A stretch of DNA of 64,000 nt from Paucisalibacillus globulus DSM 18846 (lineage in GTDB: Bacteria > Bacillota > Bacilli > Bacillales > Amphibacillaceae). The position numbers were made by a program, and so were the translations under genes. Numbering within the stretch: the stretch's first letter is position 1; each line of letters starts with the position of its first letter. The stretch is taken from NCBI RefSeq assembly GCF_000482485.1, contig NZ_AXVK01000015.1:239855-303854 (forward strand). The letters are read 5' to 3'. The notes beneath the pieces were generated by a model that worked only from the letters and a program-made list of their open reading frames with translations, was not told the origin of the DNA and searched no databases. This document shows positions 55,957 to 64,000 of this stretch, one piece after another.

Positions 55957-57096
55957 CTACTCCATAACTTCTTTTAATTGATTAATTGCTTCTACAATTT
56001 TATTCAAGAACGTCTTGATTTCTTCCTCTGTATTATCGTAAGACAAACTTACGCGTAAAGCGGATTTTGTTCTTGATTGATTATAACCACAAGCTTTAAT
56101 AATTCTGCTTTCATCTAAATCTTTAGAAGAACAAGCAGATTTTGTTGAGATGAATATCCCTTGCTTTCCTAAAGTATGAATCATTACTTCCGGTTTTAAT
56201 CCCGGGATTGAAAAATTAATAATATGTGGTGCTGCATTCCTAGGTGTATTTACTACCACTTTATCTATTTTTTTTAATCCTTCACGAAGGTATTGACTTA
56301 GTTTACGTAGTTCTACTGCCTCTGTATCCTCTCGTTCCTTTATAAGTCGTAGTGCTTTAACTAAAGAAACAGCTCCAGCCAGATTCTCCGTCCCTGAACG
56401 AATTTTAAATTCCTGTTCTCCGCCATGAAATAAAGGGAACAACTTTACTCCTCTACGACAATACAATAAACCCGTTCCTTTCAAGCCATGAATCTTATGG
56501 CCAGACATTGTGCATAAATCAATCCCAGTATCATCTAATGACAATGGAACTTTACCTAGGCCTTGTACATTATCGACATGAAAAAACAGCTTTGGATTCT
56601 TCTTGGAGATTTCTCCAATTTCCCGTATTGGCTGAATGGATCCGAGTTCATTATTTACATGCATAATACTAATTAAAATAGTATCTTTTCGAATTGCTTT
56701 TTCAACATCCTCAACAGAAACGACTCCATCTTGGTTAACAGGTAAATAAGTCACTTCAAATCCTAATGTTTCCAAGCTTTTACATCCCTCATAAACCGAT
56801 GGGTGCTCAATTTCAGTTGTAATGATATGTTTTCCTCTTCCTTGGTGTTCCAATGCTATTCCTTTTATAGCGATATTATTCCCTTCTGTACCACCCGAGG
56901 TAAAGATAATTTCGTCCTCATGTACATTTAAAAGCATAGCCGCTTGTTGTTTCGATTTAATTAAAAGCTTTTCAGTCTCTCCTCCAAGCTGATGAATAGA
57001 AGAAGGATTAGCAAAGAAGGTAGTAGAGACCTGTTCAAAGCTTTTCAAAACTTCTGGATGTGGTTGGGTTGTTGCACTGTTATCGAGATATATCAT
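55957..57096 (-). CDS. nifZ: Cysteine desulfurase of the ThiI pathway
   Basis: A 379-residue PLP enzyme that passes sulfur from cysteine to ThiI. It begins MIYLDNSATTQPHPEV, has the cofactor-binding GGTEGNN, the Asp-Gln pair in HVDNVQGLGK, the Schiff-base lysine in SGHKIHGLKGTG, and the active-site cysteine in STKSACSSK. AAAGGAGAGG precedes the ATG. Direct linkage to thiI matches the B. subtilis nifZ-thiI pair, so a dedicated tRNA thiolation role rather than general Fe-S assembly is likely. Confidence 0.94.
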   Translation of the reverse strand: MIYLDNSATTQPHPEVLKSFEQVSTTFFANPSSIHQLGGETEKLLIKSKQQAAMLLNVHEDEIIFTSGGTEGNNIAIKGIALEHQGRGKHIITTEIEHPSVYEGCKSLETLGFEVTYLPVNQDGVVSVEDVEKAIRKDTILISIMHVNNELGSIQPIREIGEISKKNPKLFFHVDNVQGLGKVPLSLDDTGIDLCTMSGHKIHGLKGTGLLYCRRGVKLFPLFHGGEQEFKIRSGTENLAGAVSLVKALRLIKEREDTEAVELRKLSQYLREGLKKIDKVVVNTPRNAAPHIINFSIPGLKPEVMIHTLGKQGIFISTKSACSSKDLDESRIIKACGYNQSRTKSALRVSLSYDNTEEEIKTFLNKIVEAINQLKEVME

Positions 57097-57206
57097 ATAA
57101 TCCTCTCCTTTCCTTTATTAAAACGGTTTATGAACTGCTCCAATGGAATACTCTCTTAATTTATTTCTAAAGTAATAAGTTAGGATAAAGTAGCCATTTA
57201 CAAAAA

Positions 57207-57252
57207 CTTAAGGCTGTCTTTAGGAAATTAAATTCCACAAAACAGCCTTTAA
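57207..57252 (-). terminator. Terminator after ezrA
   Basis: AAGGCTGT (57210-57217) and ACAGCCTT (57242-57249), with further pairing inside around AGGAAATTAAATTCC. The minus strand continues AAGTTTTTG. Confidence 0.8.
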
Positions 57253-57263
57253 GGGACCATTAC

Positions 57264-58955
57264 CTATTTTATTATTAACTGATTCTCTTCAATTCGTTTC
57301 AACGCACCAGGTTCAACCTCTTCTAGTGCTCGAGCAGCTTGCTCCAAAGCAACTTCATAATCAAAGTTTCTGAATAATGTTTCTGCTTCTAAAAGCTTTG
57401 CAGCAAGTAACGGATACTTACTTCGGTATCTGTTAGCATATTGAATAACTTGTTCTGTAAGATTTGCTTGATCTAACATAACGTCTGTTTGTTCAATCAA
57501 TAAATCAACTGATGTTTTTGCAGTGGAAAGTGATTGTTGTACTTCAGAAATATCTAATGGATTTTTCTCTAATGCAGTTAACACCTGATTACATTTCTCT
57601 AATGCCTCATCCATTGAATTCCAAATGAATTGTGGCACACCTGGAATATTACTCTTTTTAAGTCTACGATTAATGTCATTAATTTGATCACGAATATTCG
57701 TTAACTTCTCTTTTGCTTCTATTTCATCTTTTCTTAAGTTGTATACACTTACCTTAAAGTCATGATGTTTTTCTACTAGATCTCCCAATTGACTAAAGCC
57801 AGTCTCAAGAATCGTTCGTAATTCAGAGTGTGGAGTTTTTTCATCTTCCAACCCAAATTCTATCTCGTCATATACCTTTTGTAATTGTGTAATACTCTTT
57901 TCTAAAGTTAAGTATTTCTCCATATCCTGATCATCGAAATAATACGTTTGTTTTAATGTTTCTACTTCTGATTTTGTTTCCTCAAAGGAAGCGGCAACTT
58001 CTTTAATAGAATTTTGATAGCTGTTTGCTTGCGACTCCATATAACTCTTTGCAATAGCTTCCTTCTCAAGAAGTTGGTACATTTCTTGAATTCGCTCTTC
58101 AATTTCACTTCTTAACGTTTTAGCCTCTGTTGCTTGTCCTTTTTCTAAGGCTTTCACACAATCTAATAAACGTTGTTGATATCCTTGTAATTCCTTCTCA
58201 AATCCAAGATGTTCTATTCGAAAACCTTCTTCTTTCATCTCTTTAATACCAGCATATAAATCATCTATTTGGGAAGGTATATCCTGTTTACAAGCACGAT
58301 AAATTTCAGGGAATTCATCAATTTCAACTTGTAATTGTTCAAGTCTCAGCTTAAGGGAGTCCACTAATTCTTTTGCTTCTGTATAATTACCAGAATCAAC
58401 TAAATCATGATAATCTCCTAGAAGTTCATTTAATTCATCAATTTCTACTTCAAATCGAACTTCTGCTTTGCCATATTGGAATCTGTTTTGCGCGATTGTT
58501 TTGCGTAGATTCTTTATCGAAGGTTGAATATTTTCAACTTCTTTACGACTTGACTCTTCAGATTCAACCAGGTCATCTAACTCAGTTAGAATTCTTTCAA
58601 TATCTTTTTCAATAGTTTGTAAAGCCTGCTCCGTTTTACGAAGAATCTTTTTGGCGGTAGAAAAACGGAATTTATCTGCCGCTTCTTCTGCATCAAACAA
58701 ATATTCTTCAGTGTCAGGTAGTTCATTAGAAAGTATTCGTTCCCAACGTTCCTTCCAGGATTCAAATCTATCTTGTGTCTCTCCTGATAAATTAAGTGCT
58801 TTAATTTTAGTTAGCTGAGCAGAGACATTGCGATTCATAATATCTAATTTCCAGCTTTCCAGACGGTCCACAAAATCATATATTCGCTTCCTCATAATTA
58901 GGCTTATAATGATTAACACAATAACCAATAGTATAATTCCGATAATAATTTCCAT
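57264..58955 (-). CDS. ezrA: Septation ring formation regulator EzrA
   Basis: EzrA is a membrane-anchored spectrin-like protein that prevents extra FtsZ rings and binds cell-wall enzymes. The 563-residue protein has an N-terminal helix in the membrane (MEIIIGIILLVIVLIIISLI), then long coiled-coil repeats over the rest, with the conserved WKERWERILSNELPDTEEYLFDAEEAADKFRF-type region split about residues 60-90. The ATG at 58955 has GGGGG about 8 bases upstream. Same region as refZ, as in B. subtilis, but the hisJ gene that lies nearby there is missing. Confidence 0.95.
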   Translation of the reverse strand: MEIIIGIILLVIVLIIISLIMRKRIYDFVDRLESWKLDIMNRNVSAQLTKIKALNLSGETQDRFESWKERWERILSNELPDTEEYLFDAEEAADKFRFSTAKKILRKTEQALQTIEKDIERILTELDDLVESEESSRKEVENIQPSIKNLRKTIAQNRFQYGKAEVRFEVEIDELNELLGDYHDLVDSGNYTEAKELVDSLKLRLEQLQVEIDEFPEIYRACKQDIPSQIDDLYAGIKEMKEEGFRIEHLGFEKELQGYQQRLLDCVKALEKGQATEAKTLRSEIEERIQEMYQLLEKEAIAKSYMESQANSYQNSIKEVAASFEETKSEVETLKQTYYFDDQDMEKYLTLEKSITQLQKVYDEIEFGLEDEKTPHSELRTILETGFSQLGDLVEKHHDFKVSVYNLRKDEIEAKEKLTNIRDQINDINRRLKKSNIPGVPQFIWNSMDEALEKCNQVLTALEKNPLDISEVQQSLSTAKTSVDLLIEQTDVMLDQANLTEQVIQYANRYRSKYPLLAAKLLEAETLFRNFDYEVALEQAARALEEVEPGALKRIEENQLIIK

Positions 58956-59330
58956 TGTAAAGCCCCCTAAAAATCCCAAGAAATTCCTTCTATGTAAATA
59001 TGAATATAATTTTATGATTACGTATTTACTATAATCCCTATAATACCATGTATATGCGATTTTTGGCTAAAAAAATCAAATAAAAAGTGAATTTTTGTCA
59101 AAATTTAAGTGTTTATGGATATTAATGCTGTAAATCCATACGTTTTATAATAATATAATGGTGTTTATAAATTAATTTTCTACAATAGAATAATCATCAC
59201 AGACTGTTAAGCTTTTTTCTTAGTTGATGGAAACTGTATGGTAACTACTAATCATTTTTCAGTTGAAATACGTGTGTTTCCATTTTAAAATACGGATTTC
59301 CGTTGTTGAGATCTAAGGGCGCACTAGACC

Positions 59331-59456
59331 ATGCAACTAAATCAGGAAAACATGCTCCCTAACAGTCAGAACATGCGACCGATTCGGGAAAACATGAGAC
59401 ACTCCATACTGATCATGAGCCCGATTCAAGTAAACATAGACCACGTCACTACGCAG
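59331..59456 (+). repeat. Degenerate 21-bp tandem repeats (copy 2)
   Basis: Six units start at 59331, 59352, 59373, 59394, 59415 and 59436, exactly 21 bases apart. The best (59373) begins ATGCGACCGATT and ends CGGGAAAAC. Each unit is seven codons long with ATG first in most copies, but the run has no ribosome binding site and I do not call it a gene. The array is followed after about 50 bp by the hairpin at 59504-59550. The left part of the gap (58956-59330) is AT-rich and empty apart from the ezrA promoter region. Confidence 0.65.
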
Positions 59457-59496
59457 TTTATACAAATTCAACTTCAACATTTTGGAAACAACTAAA

Positions 59497-59555
59497 TAAA
59501 AAACCGAACGGATACAAATTCTATTAAAAGAATTGTAAATCGCCGCTCGGATTAT
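59497..59555 (-). terminator. Long hairpin terminator after refZ
   Basis: CCGAACGGATACAAATTCT (59504-59522) pairs with AGAATTGTAAAT ... CTCGG (59529-59550), with small bulges; on the minus strand it is followed by TTTTTTATTTAG. The sequence is related to the terminator at 7229-7274. Confidence 0.85.
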
Positions 59556-59593
59556 TCTTTGTACTATTATTTATACTGGTCACTTTACTCTTA

Positions 59594-60202
59594 TTACTCA
59601 GATATATAATCTAACCACTTATGTATAGTTTTCACGTATCTATTAACAAACAAAGAGTGGGAATAGTCTCCTACCACCTGATTTCTCCATTCATTATGTA
59701 ATACATATGGTGTAACAAGCATTCCCTTTAATTGCATTAAGAGAAATTGGCGATCTAGTCTATGTTTATCATCTTTTTTGTCTTTAAACACATCAGAAAA
59801 TGTATTGCCAATGATAAAATTTTCTTTTGCTAAGTAAGTTACAGCCATCTCACGGACAAATACAGAGTCCATCGATAATTCTCTATGTATAAAACAGGAT
59901 AATTGTAGATTCATATGCTTATATTGTATAATTTTATATATTAATCTTTTTAATTTTTCAATTGATGATTCATCTAGTGTTTCCTCTAGAGTTGCTTCAA
60001 TGACAGACAAATATTCTTCATAGTAATTGGAAACCGCATATTCCAAAAGCCCTTGTTTCCCATTGAAGTAATAACTAACAGAAGAAACATTTACAGAGGC
60101 CTTTTCAGCGATATCACGAACTGAGGTACCATGAAACCCTTTTTGGTAAAATAGTGTCGAAGCAGCCTCGACTACTTTTCTTTTTGTAGGGGTATCTTTC
60201 AT
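59594..60202 (-). CDS. refZ: TetR family DNA-binding protein RefZ
   Basis: RefZ binds sites near the origin and times FtsZ ring positioning at sporulation. The 202-residue protein has the TetR helix-turn-helix KRKVVEAASTLFYQKGFHGTSVRDIAEKASV followed by VSSVSYYFNGKQGLLEYAV and an all-helical ligand domain. It lies between ezrA and the ytsP-dgcP-rpsD genes, the place of B. subtilis refZ (yttP). Identity is from context plus family; sequence alone would allow other TetR proteins. AAAGGAG precedes the ATG. Confidence 0.82.
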   Translation of the reverse strand: MKDTPTKRKVVEAASTLFYQKGFHGTSVRDIAEKASVNVSSVSYYFNGKQGLLEYAVSNYYEEYLSVIEATLEETLDESSIEKLKRLIYKIIQYKHMNLQLSCFIHRELSMDSVFVREMAVTYLAKENFIIGNTFSDVFKDKKDDKHRLDRQFLLMQLKGMLVTPYVLHNEWRNQVVGDYSHSLFVNRYVKTIHKWLDYISE

Positions 60203-60319
60203 TGAAAATCAACTCCTTTCATTTTATATTGTCCTATATACTTAATACGACAAAGAAATGGATTATCCTGCATGAAATCACAGGATATTTTTAACAAATT
60301 TTAGGAAGGAAGTATTAAA

Positions 60320-60799
60320 ATGTTCCAAACAACTGCTTATTCAGGCAATAGAGTCAAAGACTATGAACTTCTAATTAAACAACTAGCAGCATTAGTTCAT
60401 GATGAAAAAGATATTATAGCAAATCTTTCTAATGCATCTGCCCTTTTAAATCAATTCCTTAATAATGTTAACTGGGTTGGGTTTTATTTATGGAAAGATG
60501 ATGAACTTGTACTTGGACCATTCCAAGGTTTACCAGCATGTATTCGTATAAGCTACGGAAGAGGTGTATGCGGTACAGCTGTTAAAGAACGGAAAACACA
60601 ACTTGTAGAAGATGTAAATCAATTCCCTGGCCATATTGCATGTGATAGTGCGAGCCAATCTGAAATCGTTATTCCGATTATTAAAAATGATGAAGTTTTT
60701 GGAGTCCTAGATATTGATAGTCCATCATTAAATCGATTTGATGAAACAGATCAGGTTTATTTAGAGAAGTTTGTAGAAGAAATAGTTAAGTGCCTATAA
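60320..60799 (+). CDS. ytsP: Free methionine-(R)-sulfoxide reductase, GAF type
   Basis: Reduces free Met-R-sulfoxide. The 159-residue GAF domain has the three conserved cysteines of the active family: ACIRISYG, GRGVCGTAV and HIACDSASQSEIV, plus WVGFYLWKDDELVLGPFQG. AGGAAGG precedes the ATG. It is divergent from refZ and convergent with dgcP, the same neighbours as in B. subtilis. A terminator follows. Confidence 0.93.
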   Translation: MFQTTAYSGNRVKDYELLIKQLAALVHDEKDIIANLSNASALLNQFLNNVNWVGFYLWKDDELVLGPFQGLPACIRISYGRGVCGTAVKERKTQLVEDVNQFPGHIACDSASQSEIVIPIIKNDEVFGVLDIDSPSLNRFDETDQVYLEKFVEEIVKCL

Positions 60800-60806
60800 A
60801 ATATCA

Positions 60807-60835
60807 AGAGGATGTCTCGGCATCCTCTTTCTTTC
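60807..60835 (+). terminator. Terminator after ytsP
   Basis: AGAGGATG (60807-60814) and CATCCTCT (60821-60828) with a 6-base loop, followed by TTCTTTC. Confidence 0.75.
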
Positions 60836-60907
60836 ATCGTTTAGCAAAATTATAATAGAAACTGCCAATAGATATGAATATATAAATGCTCACTTCCAAT
60901 CCTGTAC

Positions 60908-60968
60908 CCAGGGACAAGCGAAACTCCCCTCACATCCGTATGTCCCTAACCGGACGCTTCCGCTTTGT
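60908..60968. repeat. Possible dispersed intergenic element beside dgcP
   Basis: Read on the minus strand this contains AAGCGGAAGCGTCCGG, then GGGACA and, 30 bases on, TTTCGCTTGTCCC. The inverted pairs GGGACA/TGTCCC and AAGCG/CGCTT nest. GC content is clearly above the surroundings. Similar AAAGCGGAAGCG-headed elements recur between genes in Bacillaceae; only one copy is in the window. Confidence 0.35.
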
Positions 60969-60971
60969 TCT

Positions 60972-62843
60972 TTAACTTTCAGCTACTTGTTCTTTCATAC
61001 TGTATTTTACAACACAATTCTTCCCAAGGTTTTTCGCCTCATACAATGCTTTATCTGCTCGAATGAATAAGTTTCGTGCAGTGTCTTCCTCACCGGCTTT
61101 CCATGAAGAAACTCCAGCTGATAATGTTACCTTTGGATCAGTAAAGTTTTCCGCTTCTGTATTAATAGCTCTAGCTAATTGAACACCCATATTTAAATCG
61201 CTATTTGGTAAATAAATGGCAAGCTCTTCTCCACCCCACCGTGCTGCTATATCATATTCCTCAATGTTCTCCAAGATAATATTTGCCACTTGCTTGATTA
61301 CTTCATCTCCAACATAATGACCAAAATTATCATTTACTTGCTTAAAATCATCAATATCAAAGAGAATTAATGTCCCCATCGTTCCCTTTTCCATATGATA
61401 CATAATTTTTTCATCAAAATAATTCCTTGAATATAAATGAGTCAAATAATCAGTCGAAGCTGCCTTCTTTAATTTCTCTGCTAATATAGTATTTACAAAA
61501 GCAAGTGTTGAATGACGAATGATAGATTGTAATAATTTGAAATGGTCAAATGTGAAAGCATATGGTTCCTGATGTAGAGCAACCACATATCCGTTTATTG
61601 AACCCGCATTTTCCATTGGTATAACCATTACAGAGCGATAAGGAGTTTTCACATCTCCAGATTGATAATCCCCAGAAAAAACAGCCTCCCTTGCTTTAAC
61701 AAAACCTTTAATAAGCCCGTGTCCAGCCAACGTTTCAAAAAAATCAGTACTACCTTCAATCACGTCAAATTGGTGAACATTATTTTCCTGCACTTTATAG
61801 ATAAACCCAATTTCATCCGGATGACAAATTTGAGTAATTTGTTTTCTTACCAATCTTGTTATTTCTGTTAAATCTAAACGGGAATTTAGCTGATGAGTCA
61901 AATCATTGATTAATTTTAAATCAGATACTAAGTGATTTGAATGTTGATAAAGTGCCGTACTTTCAATAGCTAAGCCAGCAATATGGGAAAACTTCCTTAT
62001 AAATTCTACATCCGCATCCTGCACTTCTATCCGTTTTGGAATAATAATTTGTAGTACTCCATAGACACCCTGATGGCCTTTAAATGGTGCATATATACAT
62101 GTATCCTTTTCAATAATTCGATTCTCTAGCTGTACCTCACCATTTAGAAAAGCTTGAGAACTAGCTGTTTGATCACTTAGCTCTATTGTCTTAATAGGTA
62201 AATCCAATGTATGATCATGGTCCTGAGATAATAATAGATTCACTCCAAAATCAGGAAATACATGTCGAATGCTTGAGATTATCTCAATCAGAATATCTGT
62301 TTTATTCGTTAAAACTAAAAATTTTGAGGTTATTTCATATAATAATTGGTGTTTTCGTTCTCTCGATAGTGATAAAAGTAATTCATGCTTTATATTAAGT
62401 GTTTTTTCCATTTCTTCTTTGATAATATGGATTACTTCTTCAGCCATTAAATGATGTTTAGTTGAAAAACCACAAATAATCATCCCGATTGGACCTTTTT
62501 TAGGTTGAATCGAAATAGCAACTATATCGATATTTTGCTCATTGCATTCAATAAAATCTTCTTCATTTATGGGAATGGATATCTCACCATCTTCAATCGC
62601 TTTTCTATAGTTCTTATCCTGAACGTTATCACGCAATTTACATGAGTCTGCAATTGGAGTGATTAACTTAAAATGATTAGCCGTTTGGTCATATAAATAA
62701 AAATGTGAAAATGTAAAATCAAAAATGGCTTTTAAATTCTCTGATAGCTTCCCATAAAAGTATTCCTTACTCTTAGGTGATACCGTCGTTAATAAATCGT
62801 AATTCAACAATATTAAATTTTCATGAAATTTCTTTCTACTCAT
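60972..62843 (-). CDS. dgcP: Diguanylate cyclase DgcP with GAF domains
   Basis: Makes cyclic di-GMP. The 623-residue cytoplasmic protein has an N-terminal region and one or two GAF domains (about 150-460) and a C-terminal GGDEF domain (about 465-620) with TDYLTHLYSRNYFDEK, LFDIDDFKQVNDNFGHYVGDE and the active signature RWGGEEL. The inhibitory RxxD site is lost: the residues five before the signature read EEYD. The ATG at 62843 has AGGTGATG upstream. Position between ytsP and rpsD matches B. subtilis dgcP (ytrP). It could feed a c-di-GMP signal to the PilB MshE-type domains; that link is an inference. Confidence 0.92.
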   Translation of the reverse strand: MSRKKFHENLILLNYDLLTTVSPKSKEYFYGKLSENLKAIFDFTFSHFYLYDQTANHFKLITPIADSCKLRDNVQDKNYRKAIEDGEISIPINEEDFIECNEQNIDIVAISIQPKKGPIGMIICGFSTKHHLMAEEVIHIIKEEMEKTLNIKHELLLSLSRERKHQLLYEITSKFLVLTNKTDILIEIISSIRHVFPDFGVNLLLSQDHDHTLDLPIKTIELSDQTASSQAFLNGEVQLENRIIEKDTCIYAPFKGHQGVYGVLQIIIPKRIEVQDADVEFIRKFSHIAGLAIESTALYQHSNHLVSDLKLINDLTHQLNSRLDLTEITRLVRKQITQICHPDEIGFIYKVQENNVHQFDVIEGSTDFFETLAGHGLIKGFVKAREAVFSGDYQSGDVKTPYRSVMVIPMENAGSINGYVVALHQEPYAFTFDHFKLLQSIIRHSTLAFVNTILAEKLKKAASTDYLTHLYSRNYFDEKIMYHMEKGTMGTLILFDIDDFKQVNDNFGHYVGDEVIKQVANIILENIEEYDIAARWGGEELAIYLPNSDLNMGVQLARAINTEAENFTDPKVTLSAGVSSWKAGEEDTARNLFIRADKALYEAKNLGKNCVVKYSMKEQVAES

Positions 62844-62971
62844 ACCCATCACCTGTCAAGGGAATTTTTCACTATTTAACTTAATTATATAAAACTTCCT
62901 AATTTTTTCCTATTCAAGTATACTAAACCTACTCACTTTTTCCTCAAAATAGCTTTTCTTTAAAAGAATCA

Positions 62972-63000
62972 TTGACTTAAGCCATAAAAAATTATATACT
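62972..63000 (+). promoter_or_regulatory. Promoter of rpsD
   Basis: TTGACT (62972-62977) and TATACT (62995-63000) with a 17-base spacer, a near-consensus sigma-A promoter. Transcription would start near 63007. Confidence 0.85.
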
Positions 63001-63006
63001 AGTCTT

Positions 63007-63190
63007 TGTGTAAAATAATACGGCAGCCTCAGTGCATCACCATTCGAACCATTTTGTTCCTCTAACATTGAGGTGTATCGCGTAACTCTCAGCTGCTGGA
63101 GTGATGGTACATGAAAACATAATGGCGGTTGGAACGATCACGGCCTGAATTTTGTTTTATGCAAATAAAATATAAAGGAGGAAATGTCCT
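63007..63190 (+). promoter_or_regulatory. rpsD leader, probable S4 autoregulatory RNA
   Basis: A 184-base untranslated leader between the promoter and the rpsD ATG. It is more GC-rich than its flanks and contains complementary tracts such as CGAACC and GGTTGG and CAGCTGCTG, suitable for the stem and pseudoknot of the Firmicute S4 leader. B. subtilis rpsD is known to be repressed by S4 binding its leader. Structure was not computed. Confidence 0.6.
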
Positions 63191-63793
63191 ATGGCACGCT
63201 ATACAGGTCCTGTATGGAAAAAATCTCGTCGTCTTGGCATTTCATTAACTGGCACTGGTAAAGAGCTAGACAAACGCCCTTATGCTCCTGGGCAACACGG
63301 AGCTAACCAACGCAGAAAGCTTTCTGAGTATGGTCTACAATTACAAGAAAAACAAAAACTACGCTTTATGTATGGTTTGAACGAACGTCAATTCCGTACT
63401 CTATTCAATAAAGCTGGTAAAATGAAAGGTGTTCATGGTGAAAACTTCATGACTTTACTTGAAACTCGCCTTGATAACCTAGTTTACCGTTTAGGTCTTG
63501 CACGTACTCGTAGACAAGCTCGTCAGCTTGTTAACCATGGTCATATTACTGTTGATGGTTCACGTGTTGATATTCCATCATTCTTAGTAAAACCTGGCCA
63601 AACTATTAGTCTTCGCGAAAAATCAAGAAACCTTGATATCGTAAAAGAAGCAATCGAAGTGACAAACTTCGTACCAGAATATTTAACTTTTGATGCAGAT
63701 AAATTAGAAGGTACTTTCAACCGTTTACCAGAACGTTCTGAATTACCATCTGAAATCTCTGAACAATTAATCGTTGAATTCTACTCTCGTTAA
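63191..63793 (+). CDS. rpsD: 30S ribosomal protein S4
   Basis: Primary 16S rRNA-binding protein of the small subunit, 200 residues. It starts [21 protein letters not shown], has [20 protein letters not shown], the S4 RNA-binding domain [26 protein letters not shown] and ends [10 protein letters not shown]. No zinc-binding cysteines are present. AAAGGAGG precedes the ATG. It is monocistronic: own promoter and leader upstream, terminator downstream. Confidence 0.98.
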   Translation: MARYTGPVWKKSRRLGISLTGTGKELDKRPYAPGQHGANQRRKLSEYGLQLQEKQKLRFMYGLNERQFRTLFNKAGKMKGVHGENFMTLLETRLDNLVYRLGLARTRRQARQLVNHGHITVDGSRVDIPSFLVKPGQTISLREKSRNLDIVKEAIEVTNFVPEYLTFDADKLEGTFNRLPERSELPSEISEQLIVEFYSR

Positions 63794-63820
63794 TTTTAGC
63801 ATCAAGTATATGCTAATAAA

Positions 63821-63861
63821 ACCCTTGAAATGTTGCTACACAACATTTCAAGGGTTTTTTC
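63821..63861 (+). terminator. Terminator after rpsD
   Basis: ACCCTTGAAATGTTG and CAACATTTCAAGGGT form a perfect 15-bp stem with a 5-base loop, followed by TTTTTTCG. Confidence 0.93.
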
Positions 63862-63925
63862 GTGTGTTTTTTAAAAAGGCTCTATAATATTTGTTGGGGT
63901 ACATTAAATATTCTGAAAAAGGTTA

Positions 63926-63994
63926 ACACGCAACCTACCAATCCTTTATACTTGAATTGTCGAGAAACAAGTCTAAGTGAATGGGGTTGCGTGT
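63926..63994. repeat. Ten-base inverted repeat at the right edge
   Basis: ACACGCAACC (63926-63935) and GGTTGCGTGT (63985-63994) are exact complements 49 bases apart. The enclosed sequence has no ORF. It could be a miniature element, a hairpin terminator of the next gene, or an end of something continuing beyond the window. Confidence 0.4.
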
Positions 63995-64000
63995 AAATGA

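Noticed and set aside
59331..59456. 21-bp tandem repeats as a CRISPR array
   Set aside because: Units are contiguous, degenerate and without spacers, and no cas genes are near.

Overview
The window reads as a chromosome segment of a low-GC, endospore-forming member of the Bacillaceae, most like Oceanobacillus, Virgibacillus or a close relative. That placement is inferred from AT-rich coding sequence, strong AGGAGG ribosome binding sites, sporulation genes (ytrH, ytrI, ytfJ, an alpha/beta-type SASP) and gene order that follows the Bacillus subtilis nrdR-gapB ... rpsD segment almost gene for gene. Most genes lie on the minus strand. No tRNA, rRNA, CRISPR array, prophage or intact insertion sequence was seen.

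Layout, left to right. 0-7 kb: nrdR, a small cytosolic protein, gapB (with two CcpN-type operator matches), a GrpB-family gene, coaE, mutM, polA. 7-9.4 kb: the PhoPR phosphate two-component system, with a PhoR that has almost no extracytoplasmic domain. 9.5-11.4 kb: an inserted ABC-F ribosome-protection-type ATPase with a long regulatory leader. 11.5-24 kb: central carbon metabolism (mdh, icd, citZ, pyk, pfkA, accDA, malic enzyme). 24-31.7 kb: dnaE, ytrHI, nrnA, ytpI, ytoI. 31.8-44.5 kb: an accessory block encoding a complete type IV pilus machine (VanW/G5-like protein, PilB, PilT, PilC, major pilin, PilM, PilN, PilO, three minor pilin-like proteins, and a separately placed prepilin peptidase). 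44.6-64 kb: ytkL, pspA, an Xaa-Pro peptidase, ald, a universal stress protein, ackA-ytxK, tpx, ytfJ-ytfI, SASP, thiI-nifZ, ezrA, refZ, ytsP, dgcP and rpsD.

The most notable signals are these. (1) The leader of the ABC-F gene encodes a 10-residue peptide starting MRLR, the macrolide-dependent ribosome-arrest motif of ErmD-type leader peptides, followed by an intrinsic terminator and a second tiny ORF beside mutually exclusive hairpins. This looks like a ribosome-sensing antibiotic-inducible switch. (2) The pilus operon has its own promoters around a perfect 32-nt palindrome, overlapping alternative hairpins behind the pilin gene, an internal terminator, and a 642-residue tip-type pilin-like protein that lacks the usual Glu5. 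(3) Two intergenic regions 52 kb apart carry the same composite element: degenerate 21-bp tandem repeats next to a related long hairpin terminator. (4) Individual proteins depart from their families: a thiol peroxidase with only one cysteine, a PhoR without a sensor domain, a small membrane protein gene with an apparent ATA start, and a YtfJ with a highly charged tail.

The housekeeping genes form the expected groups: TCA cycle and glycolysis operons, fatty-acid initiation, tRNA thiolation (thiI-nifZ), and division control (ezrA, refZ). The accessory parts (ABC-F gene, pilus locus, GrpB gene) interrupt otherwise conserved synteny. All statements about B. subtilis gene order come from general knowledge, not from an alignment.
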